The notes beneath the pieces are model-generated. The model worked only from the letters and a program-made list of their open reading frames with translations, did not search any database and was not told the DNA's origin. 64,000 nucleotides of DNA from Allomuricauda sp. CP2A (GTDB lineage: Bacteria > Bacteroidota > Bacteroidia > Flavobacteriales > Flavobacteriaceae): contig NZ_LXTT01000101.1 of the NCBI RefSeq assembly GCF_001683915.1, forward strand, positions 59,937 to 123,936. Direction: 5' to 3'. How positions within the stretch are numbered: the first letter of the stretch is position 1; every line of letters begins with the position of its first letter. The position numbers were made by a program, and so were the translations under genes. Of this stretch, positions 1-8,770 are shown in pieces.

Positions 1-69
1 CATGACAACAATGTGTATCAATCCCTAAAGGAATCGCAACGTATTCTTAGAAAAGTGAGGTACAACTAA
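1..69 (+). CDS. C-terminal end of a gene entering from the left edge (unknown)
   Basis: One forward frame is open from the first base and encodes 22 residues ending in RILRKVRYN before a TAA stop. The stop overlaps the stop of the amylosucrase gene on the other strand by a few bases, the same tight tail-to-tail packing seen elsewhere in this window. The segment is basic and polar with no recognisable motif, so no function is assigned. A chance open frame of this length is possible. Confidence 0.4.
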   Translation, partial: HDNNVYQSLKESQRILRKVRYN

Positions 70-1994
70 GCTCTTTTCAACCAAAGCATTTGGAAGGGCA
101 AAACTTCCAACAGACCACTATTGATTTTTATTTTTTGACCAGAAACCAAATCTTTGGGCTCTCCTTGGGCAAAATAGCCCAATTTTTTGATCCAACTGGT
201 TTCGATCACCTGCGGATTTTCATCAAAATTGCAAACCACCAAGAGCCCTTTTCTTTTGTCGTTGCTTCGTTCAAAAACAAGAATGTGGTCATTTCCGGTA
301 TGGTATAATAACAAATCATTGTGATCGGCAAAAACAGGGTTTTCTTTTCGGATGCGGATCAACTTTTGCAGTGTGTGGAAGATTTTGGATTGAGGTAATT
401 CTTTGTTTTTTAGTTGGGAAACAACCCCCCAATCTTGCATAGGCCGGTTGAGCCATCTGCTGTCCTCCTTTTTGGACTTGTCCTTTAGATAGGAGTAATC
501 GTTCAAGGTGCCAATTTCGTCTCCGGCATAGATCAAAGGAATTCCGCCAAAGGCAAAAGTAATTCCATGCAGCATAATGATTTTTGCTATGGACTGCTCA
601 ATGAGCACTGGGTCTTTTTGAATCAACCCCTTTTCAAGGCCCAATAGCGATGCAGCACTTCCGGTAATACGCCCATCGCCTGTTTTGGGATTGTACATGA
701 ACACCTGCCCCATGGCGGGTGACCAATCCAAGCGTTGGCAATAATAATTCAACAAAAATTTTCGGTGCATTTCTGGGTTCCAACCCAATTCATGGATCAA
801 ATTGTTTTCATAGCCCAAACCAATATCATCATGGCAACGGATGTAGTTGATCCAGGTACAGTCTTTTGGCTTGGGAGGTACGTGGGTAAGGCTTTTGTAG
901 AGCAACTGGGTCTTTTTGGTAGCAATGGAATTCCATAAAAGTGCCATCAAGGAGGCATTGTAGGCAACCTCACATTCATTGCCTGCTTTCTGTCCTTCCC
1001 CAAAATATGTAACGATGTCTGTGGGAGCTACAATGGCCTCGGCCAAAAGGATTGTCCCTGGAGCCACCACTTGCAAACACATTCTAAAAAGTGCAATGAG
1101 ATTGTGTGCCTCTGGAAGATTTTGCGAAATGGTGCCCATTTTTTTCCAAAGGAAGGCCAAGGCATCAAAACGAACCACGTCCACGCCCATATTTGTCATC
1201 TTCACCAAATTGGCCAACATCTCCATAAATACTTCGGGATTGGTGTAATTAAGGTCCCACTGGTAACTGTTGAACACGGTCATTACCCATTTGTCCATTT
1301 CTGGGATGTAGGTAAAATTTCCGGGAGAGGTTTCTGGGAACACCTCGGGCAGGGTTTTTTCATATTCCTTCGGAATAACATCATCCTCAAAGGTGTAATA
1401 ATATCCCTGGTATTTTTTGTCACCCTTCATGGCTTTTTTGGCCCATGGAAACTCGTTGGAAGTGTGATTCACCACAAAATCCAACATTAGGAAGATTCCT
1501 TGTTTTCGGAACTCCGAGGTCAATTTCAACAAATCTTCCTTGGTGCCGTACTTTTTGTCCACTTCGTGGTAACTGTTCACGGCATAGCCCCCATCACTTT
1601 CTCCTTTGGGCCTTGTGGTAATGGGCATGATGTGCAAAAAATTGACACCGAGCTCTTTTAAGTAAGGAATTTTTTGCTGTAGCCCTTTTAGATCTTTGTT
1701 GAAATGCTCCACGTACAATTGCATGCCCATGAGCTTCTCGGACTGGTACCAATTACCGGCTTGCAATCGTTCCAAATCTTGTTTTTTTAATGAAGCGGGT
1801 CTGGATGCAAATAACTTTGGGAGCTGATTCAGCAATTTGCGAAAAGCTTCGGAATGCTGTTCCTCGGGATAAAGCGAGAAAAACAATTGTTGAATGAGGC
1901 TTAGGTTGGTGGCCAGTCGTAAATCAAAAAGTGCTTCGGGATTCTTCTGTTTGAGCTGGGCGGAGACCAGTCTATGTAATTCGGCTTGGTTCAT
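66..1994 (-). CDS. amylosucrase / sucrose hydrolase (GH13 subfamily 4-like)
   Basis: 642 residues, close to the roughly 640 of characterised amylosucrases. An N-terminal helical region (about 1-90) precedes a GH13 barrel. Visible family motifs are DGGYAVNSY near 134, the nucleophile in VDVVRFDA (Asp277), the acid/base in LLAEAIV (Glu319) and the transition-state Asp in RCHDD (Asp389). Amylosucrases cleave sucrose, releasing fructose and transferring glucose to glucan; close relatives simply hydrolyse it. There is no signal peptide, so it acts in the cytoplasm. It starts 1 bp after the fructokinase stop, so the two are co-translated and the freed fructose can be phosphorylated at once. A longer frame upstream runs through the end of the fructokinase gene and was rejected as a start. 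Transferase versus hydrolase activity cannot be told from sequence. Confidence 0.88.
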   Translation of the reverse strand: MNQAELHRLVSAQLKQKNPEALFDLRLATNLSLIQQLFFSLYPEEQHSEAFRKLLNQLPKLFASRPASLKKQDLERLQAGNWYQSEKLMGMQLYVEHFNKDLKGLQQKIPYLKELGVNFLHIMPITTRPKGESDGGYAVNSYHEVDKKYGTKEDLLKLTSEFRKQGIFLMLDFVVNHTSNEFPWAKKAMKGDKKYQGYYYTFEDDVIPKEYEKTLPEVFPETSPGNFTYIPEMDKWVMTVFNSYQWDLNYTNPEVFMEMLANLVKMTNMGVDVVRFDALAFLWKKMGTISQNLPEAHNLIALFRMCLQVVAPGTILLAEAIVAPTDIVTYFGEGQKAGNECEVAYNASLMALLWNSIATKKTQLLYKSLTHVPPKPKDCTWINYIRCHDDIGLGYENNLIHELGWNPEMHRKFLLNYYCQRLDWSPAMGQVFMYNPKTGDGRITGSAASLLGLEKGLIQKDPVLIEQSIAKIIMLHGITFAFGGIPLIYAGDEIGTLNDYSYLKDKSKKEDSRWLNRPMQDWGVVSQLKNKELPQSKIFHTLQKLIRIRKENPVFADHNDLLLYHTGNDHILVFERSNDKRKGLLVVCNFDENPQVIETSWIKKLGYFAQGEPKDLVSGQKIKINSGLLEVLPFQMLWLKRA

Positions 1995-1995
1995 T

Positions 1996-2940
1996 TTATT
2001 TTTCCAACTGGTCTTTGGTGGGCAGGGACGGGATTGCCCCATAATTGGTAGTGGTAATGGCACCCGCCTTATTGGCCATGGCCACCATCTTTTCGAGCAG
2101 ATCATGATTTTCAAAAACGGGATCAAAGTTGCCCAGATCGGAGATTTGGTAGAGCAAACATCCAATAAAGGCATCACCTGCTCCGGTAGTGTCCACTGGT
2201 TTGACGGCTATACTGGGAATTATCTTTTTTGAACCGTTTACACTTAACAAAGTGCCCTCTCCGCCCATGGTCACCGTAATGATTTTGGCACCCATGCCGT
2301 GAAAAACATTACAAGCTTCATTAATGTCGTTCTTCCCTGAAAGTAATTCTGCCTCCTCCAAACTGAACTTGCACAAATGGGATTTTTCAATAAAGGGAAT
2401 ACATTTTTTAATGAATTGCTCCTTATTTTCTTTCCAGAGGTCGCTTCTAAAATTGGGGTCAAAACTGATGAGCATTTCTTTGGTGAGTCCATCAAAAAGA
2501 TACTTTCCGTATGCTTTTTCCAAAGAACCTCCCAGCAATGCTGTTGCGGCTCCCAAGTGCAAAATATTGCCTTTAAGGCTTTTTCGTAAATTAGGGTCGT
2601 ATTCCAGTTCTTTGTCCGCTCCCCTGCTGAACACAAAATCCCGCTCCCCATCCTCTGCCAGGGAAACAAAGGCCAAAGTGGTAAAGGTTTTGGACAGTTG
2701 TGCCATGGAGATGTCAACACCTTCGGCTTTGAGCACATCCAACAAAAAACGTCCAAAAGGGTCATTGCCTACACAGCCCAAGAAAATACTTTTTCCGCCA
2801 AGTTTGGATATGGCACAGGCCACATTGGCCGGGGCACCGCCCGCTTTTTTAGTGAATTCGGTAGCTTTGGATAGGTCGCTTCCTTGCTTTTCCGCAACAA
2901 AATCTATCAATAATTCACCAACGCAGAATACCTTTTTCAT
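1996..2940 (-). CDS. PfkB-family fructokinase
   Basis: 314 residues with a complete ribokinase/PfkB fold. The N-terminal signature GGAPANVACAISKLGG lies near residue 34, and the C-terminal DTTGAGDAF near 250 contains the catalytic base Asp256. The family phosphorylates sugars with ATP. The coupled amylosucrase downstream makes fructose the likely substrate, giving fructose 6-phosphate. The start chosen is the ATG beginning MKKVFCVGE; upstream codons in the same frame extend into the divergent intergenic region and look non-coding. First gene of a two-gene operon, divergent from a metallophosphatase gene. Confidence 0.88.
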   Translation of the reverse strand: MKKVFCVGELLIDFVAEKQGSDLSKATEFTKKAGGAPANVACAISKLGGKSIFLGCVGNDPFGRFLLDVLKAEGVDISMAQLSKTFTTLAFVSLAEDGERDFVFSRGADKELEYDPNLRKSLKGNILHLGAATALLGGSLEKAYGKYLFDGLTKEMLISFDPNFRSDLWKENKEQFIKKCIPFIEKSHLCKFSLEEAELLSGKNDINEACNVFHGMGAKIITVTMGGEGTLLSVNGSKKIIPSIAVKPVDTTGAGDAFIGCLLYQISDLGNFDPVFENHDLLEKMVAMANKAGAITTTNYGAIPSLPTKDQLEK

Positions 2941-3097
2941 TTTTGTAATGCAATAACCTAAGGTACATAGAAAATTGTTCGTTGACCAAAAAAGATGTAA
3001 GCTTTTGGAAGAATCCTGTTGTTGGAGTTGGCAAAACTTTAAGCGTAATTTCTTATCAATGGGTCGTTTTGTCCGTATTTTTGTAAAAAATTTTTCT

Positions 3098-3823
3098 ATG
3101 CGAACATTGGTTGTGGGGGACATCCATTCTGGATTAAAAGCATTGGAGCAACTTATTGTAAAAGCCAATGTAACCCCAAAAGACCGCCTTATTTTTTTGG
3201 GGGATTACGTGGATGCTTGGAGTACCGCCGTAGAAACCGTTGACTTTTTAATCGACCTGCAAAAGGAATTTAACTGTACCTTTATTAGAGGCAATCATGA
3301 TGAGCTTTGCAGGGATTGGTTGTTGACCAGAAGGGAAAATCCGCAGTGGTTGGCCCATGGAGGTGTGGCCACCCGGGATTCGTATTTGAGGGACAACAGG
3401 GATGATTGGAGTTCCCATCTTGATTTTTACGCACAATTGAAGAACTACTATCTCGCAGATGACAATCGATTGTATCTGCATGCCGGGTACACGAATTTAA
3501 AGGGGATAGATTATGAATATTTTGATCAATCGTTCTATTGGGACAGGACGTTGTGGGAGTTGGCCACTGCCATTGATTCCAATTTAAAGCCAGAGGACCC
3601 AAAGTTTCCCAAAAGGTTGACCCACTACAAAGAAGTTTTCATTGGCCATACTCCTTTGTCCAAGGAAGAGGTGGTTCCGCCACAAAAAGCTGCCAACGTA
3701 TGGAATGTGGACACAGGAGCTGCTTTTAGGGGAGGGCTGACCATGATGGATGCGCAGACCAAGGAGTTTTGGCAAAGTAACCCGGTCCACACCTTTTATC
3801 CCGGGGAGCAGGGCAGAAATTAA
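3098..3823 (+). CDS. calcineurin-like (PPP-type) metallophosphatase
   Basis: 241 residues carrying the full PPP metal-binding set: GDIHS (Asp8, His10), GDYVD (Asp36), GNHDE (Asn66-His67-Asp68), a later LHAGY histidine and GHTP. The family uses two metal ions to hydrolyse phosphoester bonds in proteins or small molecules; this size fits the bacterial serine/threonine phosphatase or ApaH-like group. No signal peptide is present. The ATG just before RTLVVGDIHS is chosen because the longer upstream frame is basic, unpatterned and covers the promoter region. TATTTTTG, matching the flavobacterial -7 box, sits 14 bp before this ATG. Substrate is unknown. Confidence 0.8.
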   Translation: MRTLVVGDIHSGLKALEQLIVKANVTPKDRLIFLGDYVDAWSTAVETVDFLIDLQKEFNCTFIRGNHDELCRDWLLTRRENPQWLAHGGVATRDSYLRDNRDDWSSHLDFYAQLKNYYLADDNRLYLHAGYTNLKGIDYEYFDQSFYWDRTLWELATAIDSNLKPEDPKFPKRLTHYKEVFIGHTPLSKEEVVPPQKAANVWNVDTGAAFRGGLTMMDAQTKEFWQSNPVHTFYPGEQGRN

Positions 3824-3878
3824 GGTGCCCAAACCCCAGATTTCAAAAAAACCTTGATTAAAAACTAAAAAATACGAT

Positions 3879-4874
3879 ATGTCAATAAAAAATATACGGT
3901 TGGAAGTAATGCAAGCCATCGAACCAAAAGTTGAAGGGTTTATGGATTCATTTTTGATTCCAACAGAAAAAATATGGCAACCCACAGATTTTTTGCCCGA
4001 TTCACAAAGTGATGATTTCTATGATCAAATAGAGCAGATTCGTGGAGAGGCCAAAGAATTGGGCTATGATTTTTGGGTGACCCTTGTAGCGGACACTATC
4101 ACCGAAGAAGCCCTGCCAACATACGAATCCTGGTTAATGGATGTGGAAGGAATAGATCAGCACAACGGCAAGGACAATGGTTGGAGCAAATGGGTACGGG
4201 CATGGACCGCAGAGGAGAACCGACACGGCGATGTGTTGAACAAATATCTGTACTTATCCGGAAGGGTAAACATGCGGGAAATTGAGATTACGACCCAGCA
4301 TTTAATAGCAGATGGTTTTGACATCGGCACCGATAGAGATCCCTATAAAAACTTTATCTATACCACTTTTCAGGAACTGGCCACCAATATTTCACACAAG
4401 CGTGTGGGGGTGATGGCCAAGAAAAAAGGCAATGTTCTTTTGGGAAAAATGTGTACAATTATTGCAGGGGATGAAATGCGGCATCATTTGGCCTATAGGG
4501 AATTTGTGAAAACCATATTGGAGCAAGACCCCAACGGAATGGTGATTGCCTTTGCCGAAATGATGAAAAAGAAGATCGTGATGCCCGCCCATTTCTTGAG
4601 GGAATCTGGCGGAAGTATTGGCACTGCATTTGAGCAATTTTCCAATTGTGCACAACGTTTGGGCGTGTACACTGCACAAGATTATATAGACATCCTTAAA
4701 AAATTGAACGAATATTGGGCCATAGGTCATTTAAGGGGACTTTCAGATCAAGCTGAAAAAGCCAGGGATTATTTGATGAAACTTCCCGATAGATTACAGC
4801 GAATATCTGAACGGATGCAATTTTCGCAGGATCAATATAAGTTCAAATGGGTTGAGGCCAACGGAATGCTGTAG
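3879..4874 (+). CDS. acyl-ACP desaturase (diiron, soluble type)
   Basis: 331 residues of the plant-type stearoyl-ACP desaturase family. The two diiron ligand motifs are present: EENRH (Glu113, His116) and DEMRHH (Glu199, His202), with further acidic residues near 76-80. The family inserts a cis double bond into acyl chains on acyl carrier protein using O2 and reduced ferredoxin, so this gene probably adjusts membrane unsaturation. It lies 55 bp after the phosphatase gene on the same strand. Its stop codon directly abuts the stop of the next gene on the other strand. The regioselectivity cannot be predicted. Confidence 0.9.
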   Translation: MSIKNIRLEVMQAIEPKVEGFMDSFLIPTEKIWQPTDFLPDSQSDDFYDQIEQIRGEAKELGYDFWVTLVADTITEEALPTYESWLMDVEGIDQHNGKDNGWSKWVRAWTAEENRHGDVLNKYLYLSGRVNMREIEITTQHLIADGFDIGTDRDPYKNFIYTTFQELATNISHKRVGVMAKKKGNVLLGKMCTIIAGDEMRHHLAYREFVKTILEQDPNGMVIAFAEMMKKKIVMPAHFLRESGGSIGTAFEQFSNCAQRLGVYTAQDYIDILKKLNEYWAIGHLRGLSDQAEKARDYLMKLPDRLQRISERMQFSQDQYKFKWVEANGML

Positions 4875-5423
4875 CTAAAATTTACCGGCCCTGTGCTTTT
4901 CTTGCCATTCGGCAAGTTGTTCCCAATGCCCTTCATGGGCCATTTTGGCCTGCATGGGCCAAGAGGCCGGGTCATGGATTCTGTATCGTTTGCCTCCGGA
5001 GTTGAGCACTTCCTGGCATTTATTGGCCGATGTTTCCGAAAGCGCCTTCCAAGTTTTTATGTCAAAATTGTGGAATAGTTCCTGAATTTTGGGGCCAATG
5101 CCCTCCACTATTTTCAAATCATCTTTGTTCACTTTTTTGCCCAATGCAGCTTTGGCAGCCTTGGGATCAAAAGAGGAAACAGAAGTGGGAGTTGCAGATA
5201 CGGATTTGGGCTTGGGCATCTCAACCGAAGTAACCCGTTTTTGGCACGCCTCAAGGTCGGCCCTGAGTTTAGCATTTTCAATTTCAAGCTTTTTGATGAG
5301 GGAAGTAGTATCTGCTTTTGGGGATTTGTTCGTTCTGCCCAAGAGATACCCCACAACGCCGATGGTTATGCCAACAATGGCCAAAATAATCCAAAAAAAG
5401 ATGTCTATGGTATCAGCATTCAT
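4875..5423 (-). CDS. membrane-anchored helix-hairpin-helix protein
   Basis: 182 residues. One N-terminal transmembrane helix (about 8-27) is followed by a short charged coiled stretch (about 38-65), a low-complexity Ser/Pro/Lys linker, and a C-terminal domain with a helix-hairpin-helix pattern (DDLKIVEGIGPKIQELF, about 107-123). Such C-terminal domains are annotated as predicted flap-endonuclease-like HhH modules and are common behind a single membrane helix in Flavobacteriia. HhH motifs usually contact DNA backbone, but no nuclease residues are evident, so catalysis is not claimed. A single-gene unit, convergent with the desaturase. Confidence 0.6.
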   Translation of the reverse strand: MNADTIDIFFWIILAIVGITIGVVGYLLGRTNKSPKADTTSLIKKLEIENAKLRADLEACQKRVTSVEMPKPKSVSATPTSVSSFDPKAAKAALGKKVNKDDLKIVEGIGPKIQELFHNFDIKTWKALSETSANKCQEVLNSGGKRYRIHDPASWPMQAKMAHEGHWEQLAEWQEKHRAGKF

Positions 5424-5949
5424 TGGCTATTATTTAAGGGATGCATTACAGTTGTATCCAAATAAAGCCAAAGCATCAAAACAGGGCTTGGAAGATTTGG
5501 GAAATTATATATCAAAGTATTAAAAAAATCTTAAAATTCCGAATTTAACTTTAAGAATCTGAGGAGTTTGGGAGCGATTTCTTGAAAATGAAAAAAAATA
5601 AAATCAGAAAATCAATCAAAAAATACCAACTATACACTTTTTATGACCACTGATAAGATAGCTCTTAAAAACTTACGGAAATATGGTGAAGTTTGCAGTA
5701 AATATTAGGTAAGAAACCCTATTTCTCCCGACAAAGTTACGGCATTGGAATAGGGTTTGATTAAATTTAATTTTGAGTTAGTTAAGTTGGTTTTTTAAAG
5801 ATCGCCCATCCAGTGTTCATCCTAGATGGGCGGCTTGCATTTAATACGGTTGAATATATATTTAACAAAAAGTTAATAATGTGTTAAGAAAGTGTTAAAC
5901 AGCACTGATTTTCTGTACCTTATAGGGGAACAAACAAAAATCCATAAGG
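5424..5949. other. 526-bp A+T-rich intergenic region with two hairpins and a promoter match
   Basis: No convincing gene. Two overlapping 21-codon frames begin with ATG at 5588 and 5643. A perfect 10-bp inverted repeat (AAACCCTATT / AATAGGGTTT) spans 5714-5758. A good promoter match follows, then the box GTTGGTTTTTTA at 5786-5797. An 8-bp GC hairpin (CGCCCATC / GATGGGCG) spans 5803-5832. The order hairpin, GTTGGTT box, GC hairpin recurs near 14.4 kb and 48.5 kb. The region may hold a small RNA or the long leader of the next gene. Confidence 0.4.
5745..5775 (+). promoter_or_regulatory. predicted flavobacterial promoter (TTG-N20-TAATTTTG)
   Basis: TTG at 5745-5747, 20 bp spacer, TAATTTTG at 5768-5775, matching the Bacteroidota sigma-A consensus. 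Transcription would begin around 5781 and run into the GC hairpin and then the secreted-protein gene about 170 bp downstream. Confidence 0.5.
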
Positions 5950-6714
5950 ATGAAAAGAACACTATTAACAACTATCGCATTAACACTTGCAATCTGTTCA
6001 TTTGGACAAGTAGCTTATTTTCAGTACAGGGCTGTTCCAGAAGACAGAGAGGCAGAATTTGTAGAAAAAGAAACCAAATATTGGGCTAAAGTAGCTCAAG
6101 CTGCTGTTGACCAAGGTAAGATGGCAACTTGGTCGCTTTGGAGAAAAGTTGGGGTAACCGAAGAAGGGGCTCCAAACTATGTTTTTGTAAACACGTATGA
6201 AAGTTTCGAAAAAGCTAACCCCGCCGATGTTTGGACCAGCGAAAATGTAAAGACAATGGGAGTTTCGCCAGATATGGTGGAAACCAATTCGTTTGCCAAG
6301 ATTACTTTCGACTATTGGCTTCAAATTGAAGACATGGTACCCGGCGATTATAAGTATGCTATAGTAAACTATGCGATGCCAAAGAGTAGAGGTAACTTTA
6401 TTGAAGAAAACAAAAAACTTTGGAAACCAATGTTTGAAAAAAACATTAAGGCGGGGAAAATGGGCATGACATCTTGGGGATTAATGTCGGTTGTGTACCC
6501 CGGTGGAAGTCAAGCAAGATTCTCTGCTCTTACTTGGGATGGTTTTGACAAGATTTCTGATGTTATGAACTATCTTAGGTACAATCCAGAGGGTATGGAC
6601 CCAGATTTTCAGGAAGTTGTTTCCCAATCCAAAATGGGAGAGATCATGCCAGAGGGAGGATTTGAATACAGCATAGTCTATGAACTGGTAAAAAGAATTG
6701 CTCCCAATAATTAA
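5950..6714 (+). CDS. secreted protein with duplicated ABM/NIPSNAP-like unit
   Basis: 254 residues with a signal peptide (hydrophobic to about 19, AICSFGQ cleavage region). The mature part consists of two similar halves. In each, a phrase of the type FVEKETKYW or FIEENKKLW is followed by a helix, then GKMATWSLW or GKMGMTSWGL, and a strand-rich stretch ending with an aromatic 'tyr/trp-x-x-phe' helix. This looks like two dimeric alpha/beta-barrel units (ABM, EthD or NIPSNAP superfamily) in tandem, forming an intramolecular pair. No catalytic residue can be named. A strong terminator follows, so it is monocistronic. The specific family is not recognised. Confidence 0.65.
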   Translation: MKRTLLTTIALTLAICSFGQVAYFQYRAVPEDREAEFVEKETKYWAKVAQAAVDQGKMATWSLWRKVGVTEEGAPNYVFVNTYESFEKANPADVWTSENVKTMGVSPDMVETNSFAKITFDYWLQIEDMVPGDYKYAIVNYAMPKSRGNFIEENKKLWKPMFEKNIKAGKMGMTSWGLMSVVYPGGSQARFSALTWDGFDKISDVMNYLRYNPEGMDPDFQEVVSQSKMGEIMPEGGFEYSIVYELVKRIAPNN

Positions 6715-6733
6715 ATCAACCAAAAAGCTCTAA

Positions 6734-6764
6734 AAAAAGCCCGGTTCCCCGGGCTTTTTATATT
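6734..6764 (+). terminator. Rho-independent terminator
   Basis: An 11-bp perfect stem (AAAAAGCCCGG / CCGGGCTTTTT) with a TTCC loop, 20 bp past the secreted-protein stop. Because of the flanking A and T runs it can also terminate transcripts arriving from the ALDH gene on the other strand. Confidence 0.85.
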
Positions 6765-6773
6765 TAAAATTCG

Positions 6774-8327
6774 CTATAGATCAAATTTTATGCCTTGTGC
6801 GAGAGGTAGTTCCGTTGTATAATTTATAGTATTGGTCTGTCTTCGCATATAGATTTTCCAGGCATCTGAACCACTTTCACGACCTCCACCGGTTTCTTTT
6901 TCTCCACCAAAGGCTCCCCCAATTTCTGCTCCAGAGGTTCCGATATTTACATTGGCAATACCACAATCCGAACCTTCCACGGAAAGGAAACGTTCCGCTT
7001 CCCGTAAATTGTTGGTCATTATGGCCGATGAAAGCCCTTGCCTAACACCATTTTGCATATCTAAAGCATTTTGTAGGTCGCCGCTATACTTTAAAATGTA
7101 CAAAACGGGACCAAATGTTTCGTGCTGAACAATTTCAAAATGGTTTTCAGCCTCGGCGATGGCCGGTTTTACATAACAACCACTTTCATAGCCCTCACCT
7201 TCCAGTACGCCGCCTTCAACCAAAATGTTCCCGCCTTCGGCCTTAACCTTTTCCAAGGCGCTCAAATAGTTCTTTACGGCATCCTTGTCAATTAGTGGCC
7301 CCACATGGTTGTTTTCATCCAGCGGATTCCCAATACGTATTTGCTGATAGGCATTAACAAGCGCATTTTTTACCTTGTCATAGACGTCTTCGTGAACAAT
7401 CAGCCTACGTGTTGAAGTGCAACGCTGCCCACAAGTGCCCACGGCTCCAAAAACGGCTCCGATAACGGTATTTTTAATATTGGCGTCGGGAGTCACAATG
7501 ATGGCATTGTTTCCACCAAGTTCCAGTAACGATTTTCCAAGACGTTCACCTACGGTTTTGGCCACAATTTTTCCCATACGGGTAGACCCCGTAGCTGAAA
7601 TTAATGGGATACGCTCATCCTTGGTCATAAATTCACCTACGGTATAATCTCCGGTAATCAAACAAGAAATTCCTTCGGGAACACCATTTTCAGAGAAAAC
7701 GCGAGCTGCAATGTTTTGACAGGCAACAGAGGTCATAGGGGTTTTTTCCGAACCTTTCCAAATACAAGCATCGCCACAGACCCAGGCTAGGGCGGTGTTC
7801 CAAGACCAAACGGCCACGGGGAAGTTAAAGGCGGAAATGATGCCCACAACCCCAAGGGGATGGTATTGCTCGTACATGCGGTGACCCGGACGTTCGCTGT
7901 GCATGGTAAGCCCGTGCAATTGACGGGATAAGCCTACGGCAAAATCACAGATGTCTATCATTTCCTGTACTTCGCCCAAACCTTCTTGATAGCTTTTTCC
8001 CATTTCATAGGACACCAATTTGCCCAAAGGCTCCTTTAAACGGCGGAGTTCATCATTAAACTTGCGAACAATCTCGCCGCGTTGCGGGGCTGGCATTGTT
8101 CTCCAGCTTTTAAATCCTTTTTGTGCAGTGGTGATGACTTTTTCGTAATCCTCTCTTGTAGTGGATTTTACTTTACCAATGAGGGAGCCATCAACAGGTG
8201 AATAGGATTCGATGATCTCTCCGTTGGAAAACCAATCTTTTCCTGTGGATGTTCCATTATTTATCTCTTTGAGCCCAAGTTGTTGAAGGGCTTTATCCAT
8301 TCCAAAATCAATAGCAGTTTCTGACAT
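6774..8327 (-). CDS. aldehyde dehydrogenase, ALDH7/antiquitin type (alpha-aminoadipic semialdehyde dehydrogenase)
   Basis: 517 residues, the usual ALDH7 length. The general base lies in LLELGGNNA and the nucleophile in GTCGQRCTSTRRL; the NAD-binding loop reads ISATGSTRMGK. The spacing and wording (AFNFPVAVWSWN, ALAWVCGDACIWKGSEKTP) are characteristic of antiquitin-like enzymes, which oxidise alpha-aminoadipic semialdehyde in lysine catabolism. It lies 71 bp downstream of the DUF1304 gene and the 3-hydroxyanthranilate dioxygenase, so it may be co-transcribed with them. That opens the alternative that it takes a semialdehyde of tryptophan breakdown, though the known enzyme there is ALDH8-like. 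Confidence 0.88.
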   Translation of the reverse strand: MSETAIDFGMDKALQQLGLKEINNGTSTGKDWFSNGEIIESYSPVDGSLIGKVKSTTREDYEKVITTAQKGFKSWRTMPAPQRGEIVRKFNDELRRLKEPLGKLVSYEMGKSYQEGLGEVQEMIDICDFAVGLSRQLHGLTMHSERPGHRMYEQYHPLGVVGIISAFNFPVAVWSWNTALAWVCGDACIWKGSEKTPMTSVACQNIAARVFSENGVPEGISCLITGDYTVGEFMTKDERIPLISATGSTRMGKIVAKTVGERLGKSLLELGGNNAIIVTPDANIKNTVIGAVFGAVGTCGQRCTSTRRLIVHEDVYDKVKNALVNAYQQIRIGNPLDENNHVGPLIDKDAVKNYLSALEKVKAEGGNILVEGGVLEGEGYESGCYVKPAIAEAENHFEIVQHETFGPVLYILKYSGDLQNALDMQNGVRQGLSSAIMTNNLREAERFLSVEGSDCGIANVNIGTSGAEIGGAFGGEKETGGGRESGSDAWKIYMRRQTNTINYTTELPLAQGIKFDL

Positions 8328-8398
8328 TTATAACTTTTTATTCGTGAATTGTTATATTTTTTCAAAATTACAAATTATCCTGATGGAATAATGCTGTT

Positions 8399-8770
8399 TT
8401 ATCGGAAAAGGTGAAGTAGGAGCAGTACAATCCCAATAAGCGCTGGAAGTGCCTGCACAGTAAATATTTTTCTTGAAGCCGTAACCCCGCCATAAATACC
8501 GGCCACAGCCACACATCCTAAAAAGAAAAGTGCCACATATACTTGCCACATAGCATCTTGAATGATGAGAGACCAAATGAGTCCCGCTGCCAAAAAACCA
8601 TTGTACAGTCCTTGGTTGGCGGCAAGGGTTTTGGTGGGTTCAAACAAATGTTCAGGAAATTGCCGAAACACTTTTTTGGCCCTTGTGGTCCATGCGAACA
8701 TCTCCAACCATAGAAAATAGAGATGGAGCAAGGCCACAACGGCTACAATTATTTTGGCAAGGACAAGCAT
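8399..8770 (-). CDS. DUF1304 family membrane protein
   Basis: 123 residues with four hydrophobic segments (about 3-24, 52-70, 75-95, 105-121). The short loop with WLEMFAW...F is typical of the DUF1304 family of small inner-membrane proteins, whose function is unknown. Its ATG overlaps the stop of the preceding dioxygenase gene (TAATG), so the two are translationally coupled, although no functional link is established. Confidence 0.75.
   Translation of the reverse strand: MLVLAKIIVAVVALLHLYFLWLEMFAWTTRAKKVFRQFPEHLFEPTKTLAANQGLYNGFLAAGLIWSLIIQDAMWQVYVALFFLGCVAVAGIYGGVTASRKIFTVQALPALIGIVLLLLHLFR

Noticed and set aside
1995..2177. Longer start for the amylosucrase frame (703 aa)
   Set aside because: The first 61 residues run through the end of the fructokinase gene, have unlike composition, and family length fits the later ATG.
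2324..2956. 210-codon frame opposite the fructokinase
   Set aside because: Antisense shadow with no domain pattern.
5588..5708. Two overlapping 21-codon frames
   Set aside because: A+T-rich intergenic DNA yields such frames easily; no promoter box or conservation visible. Kept only as part of a finding.
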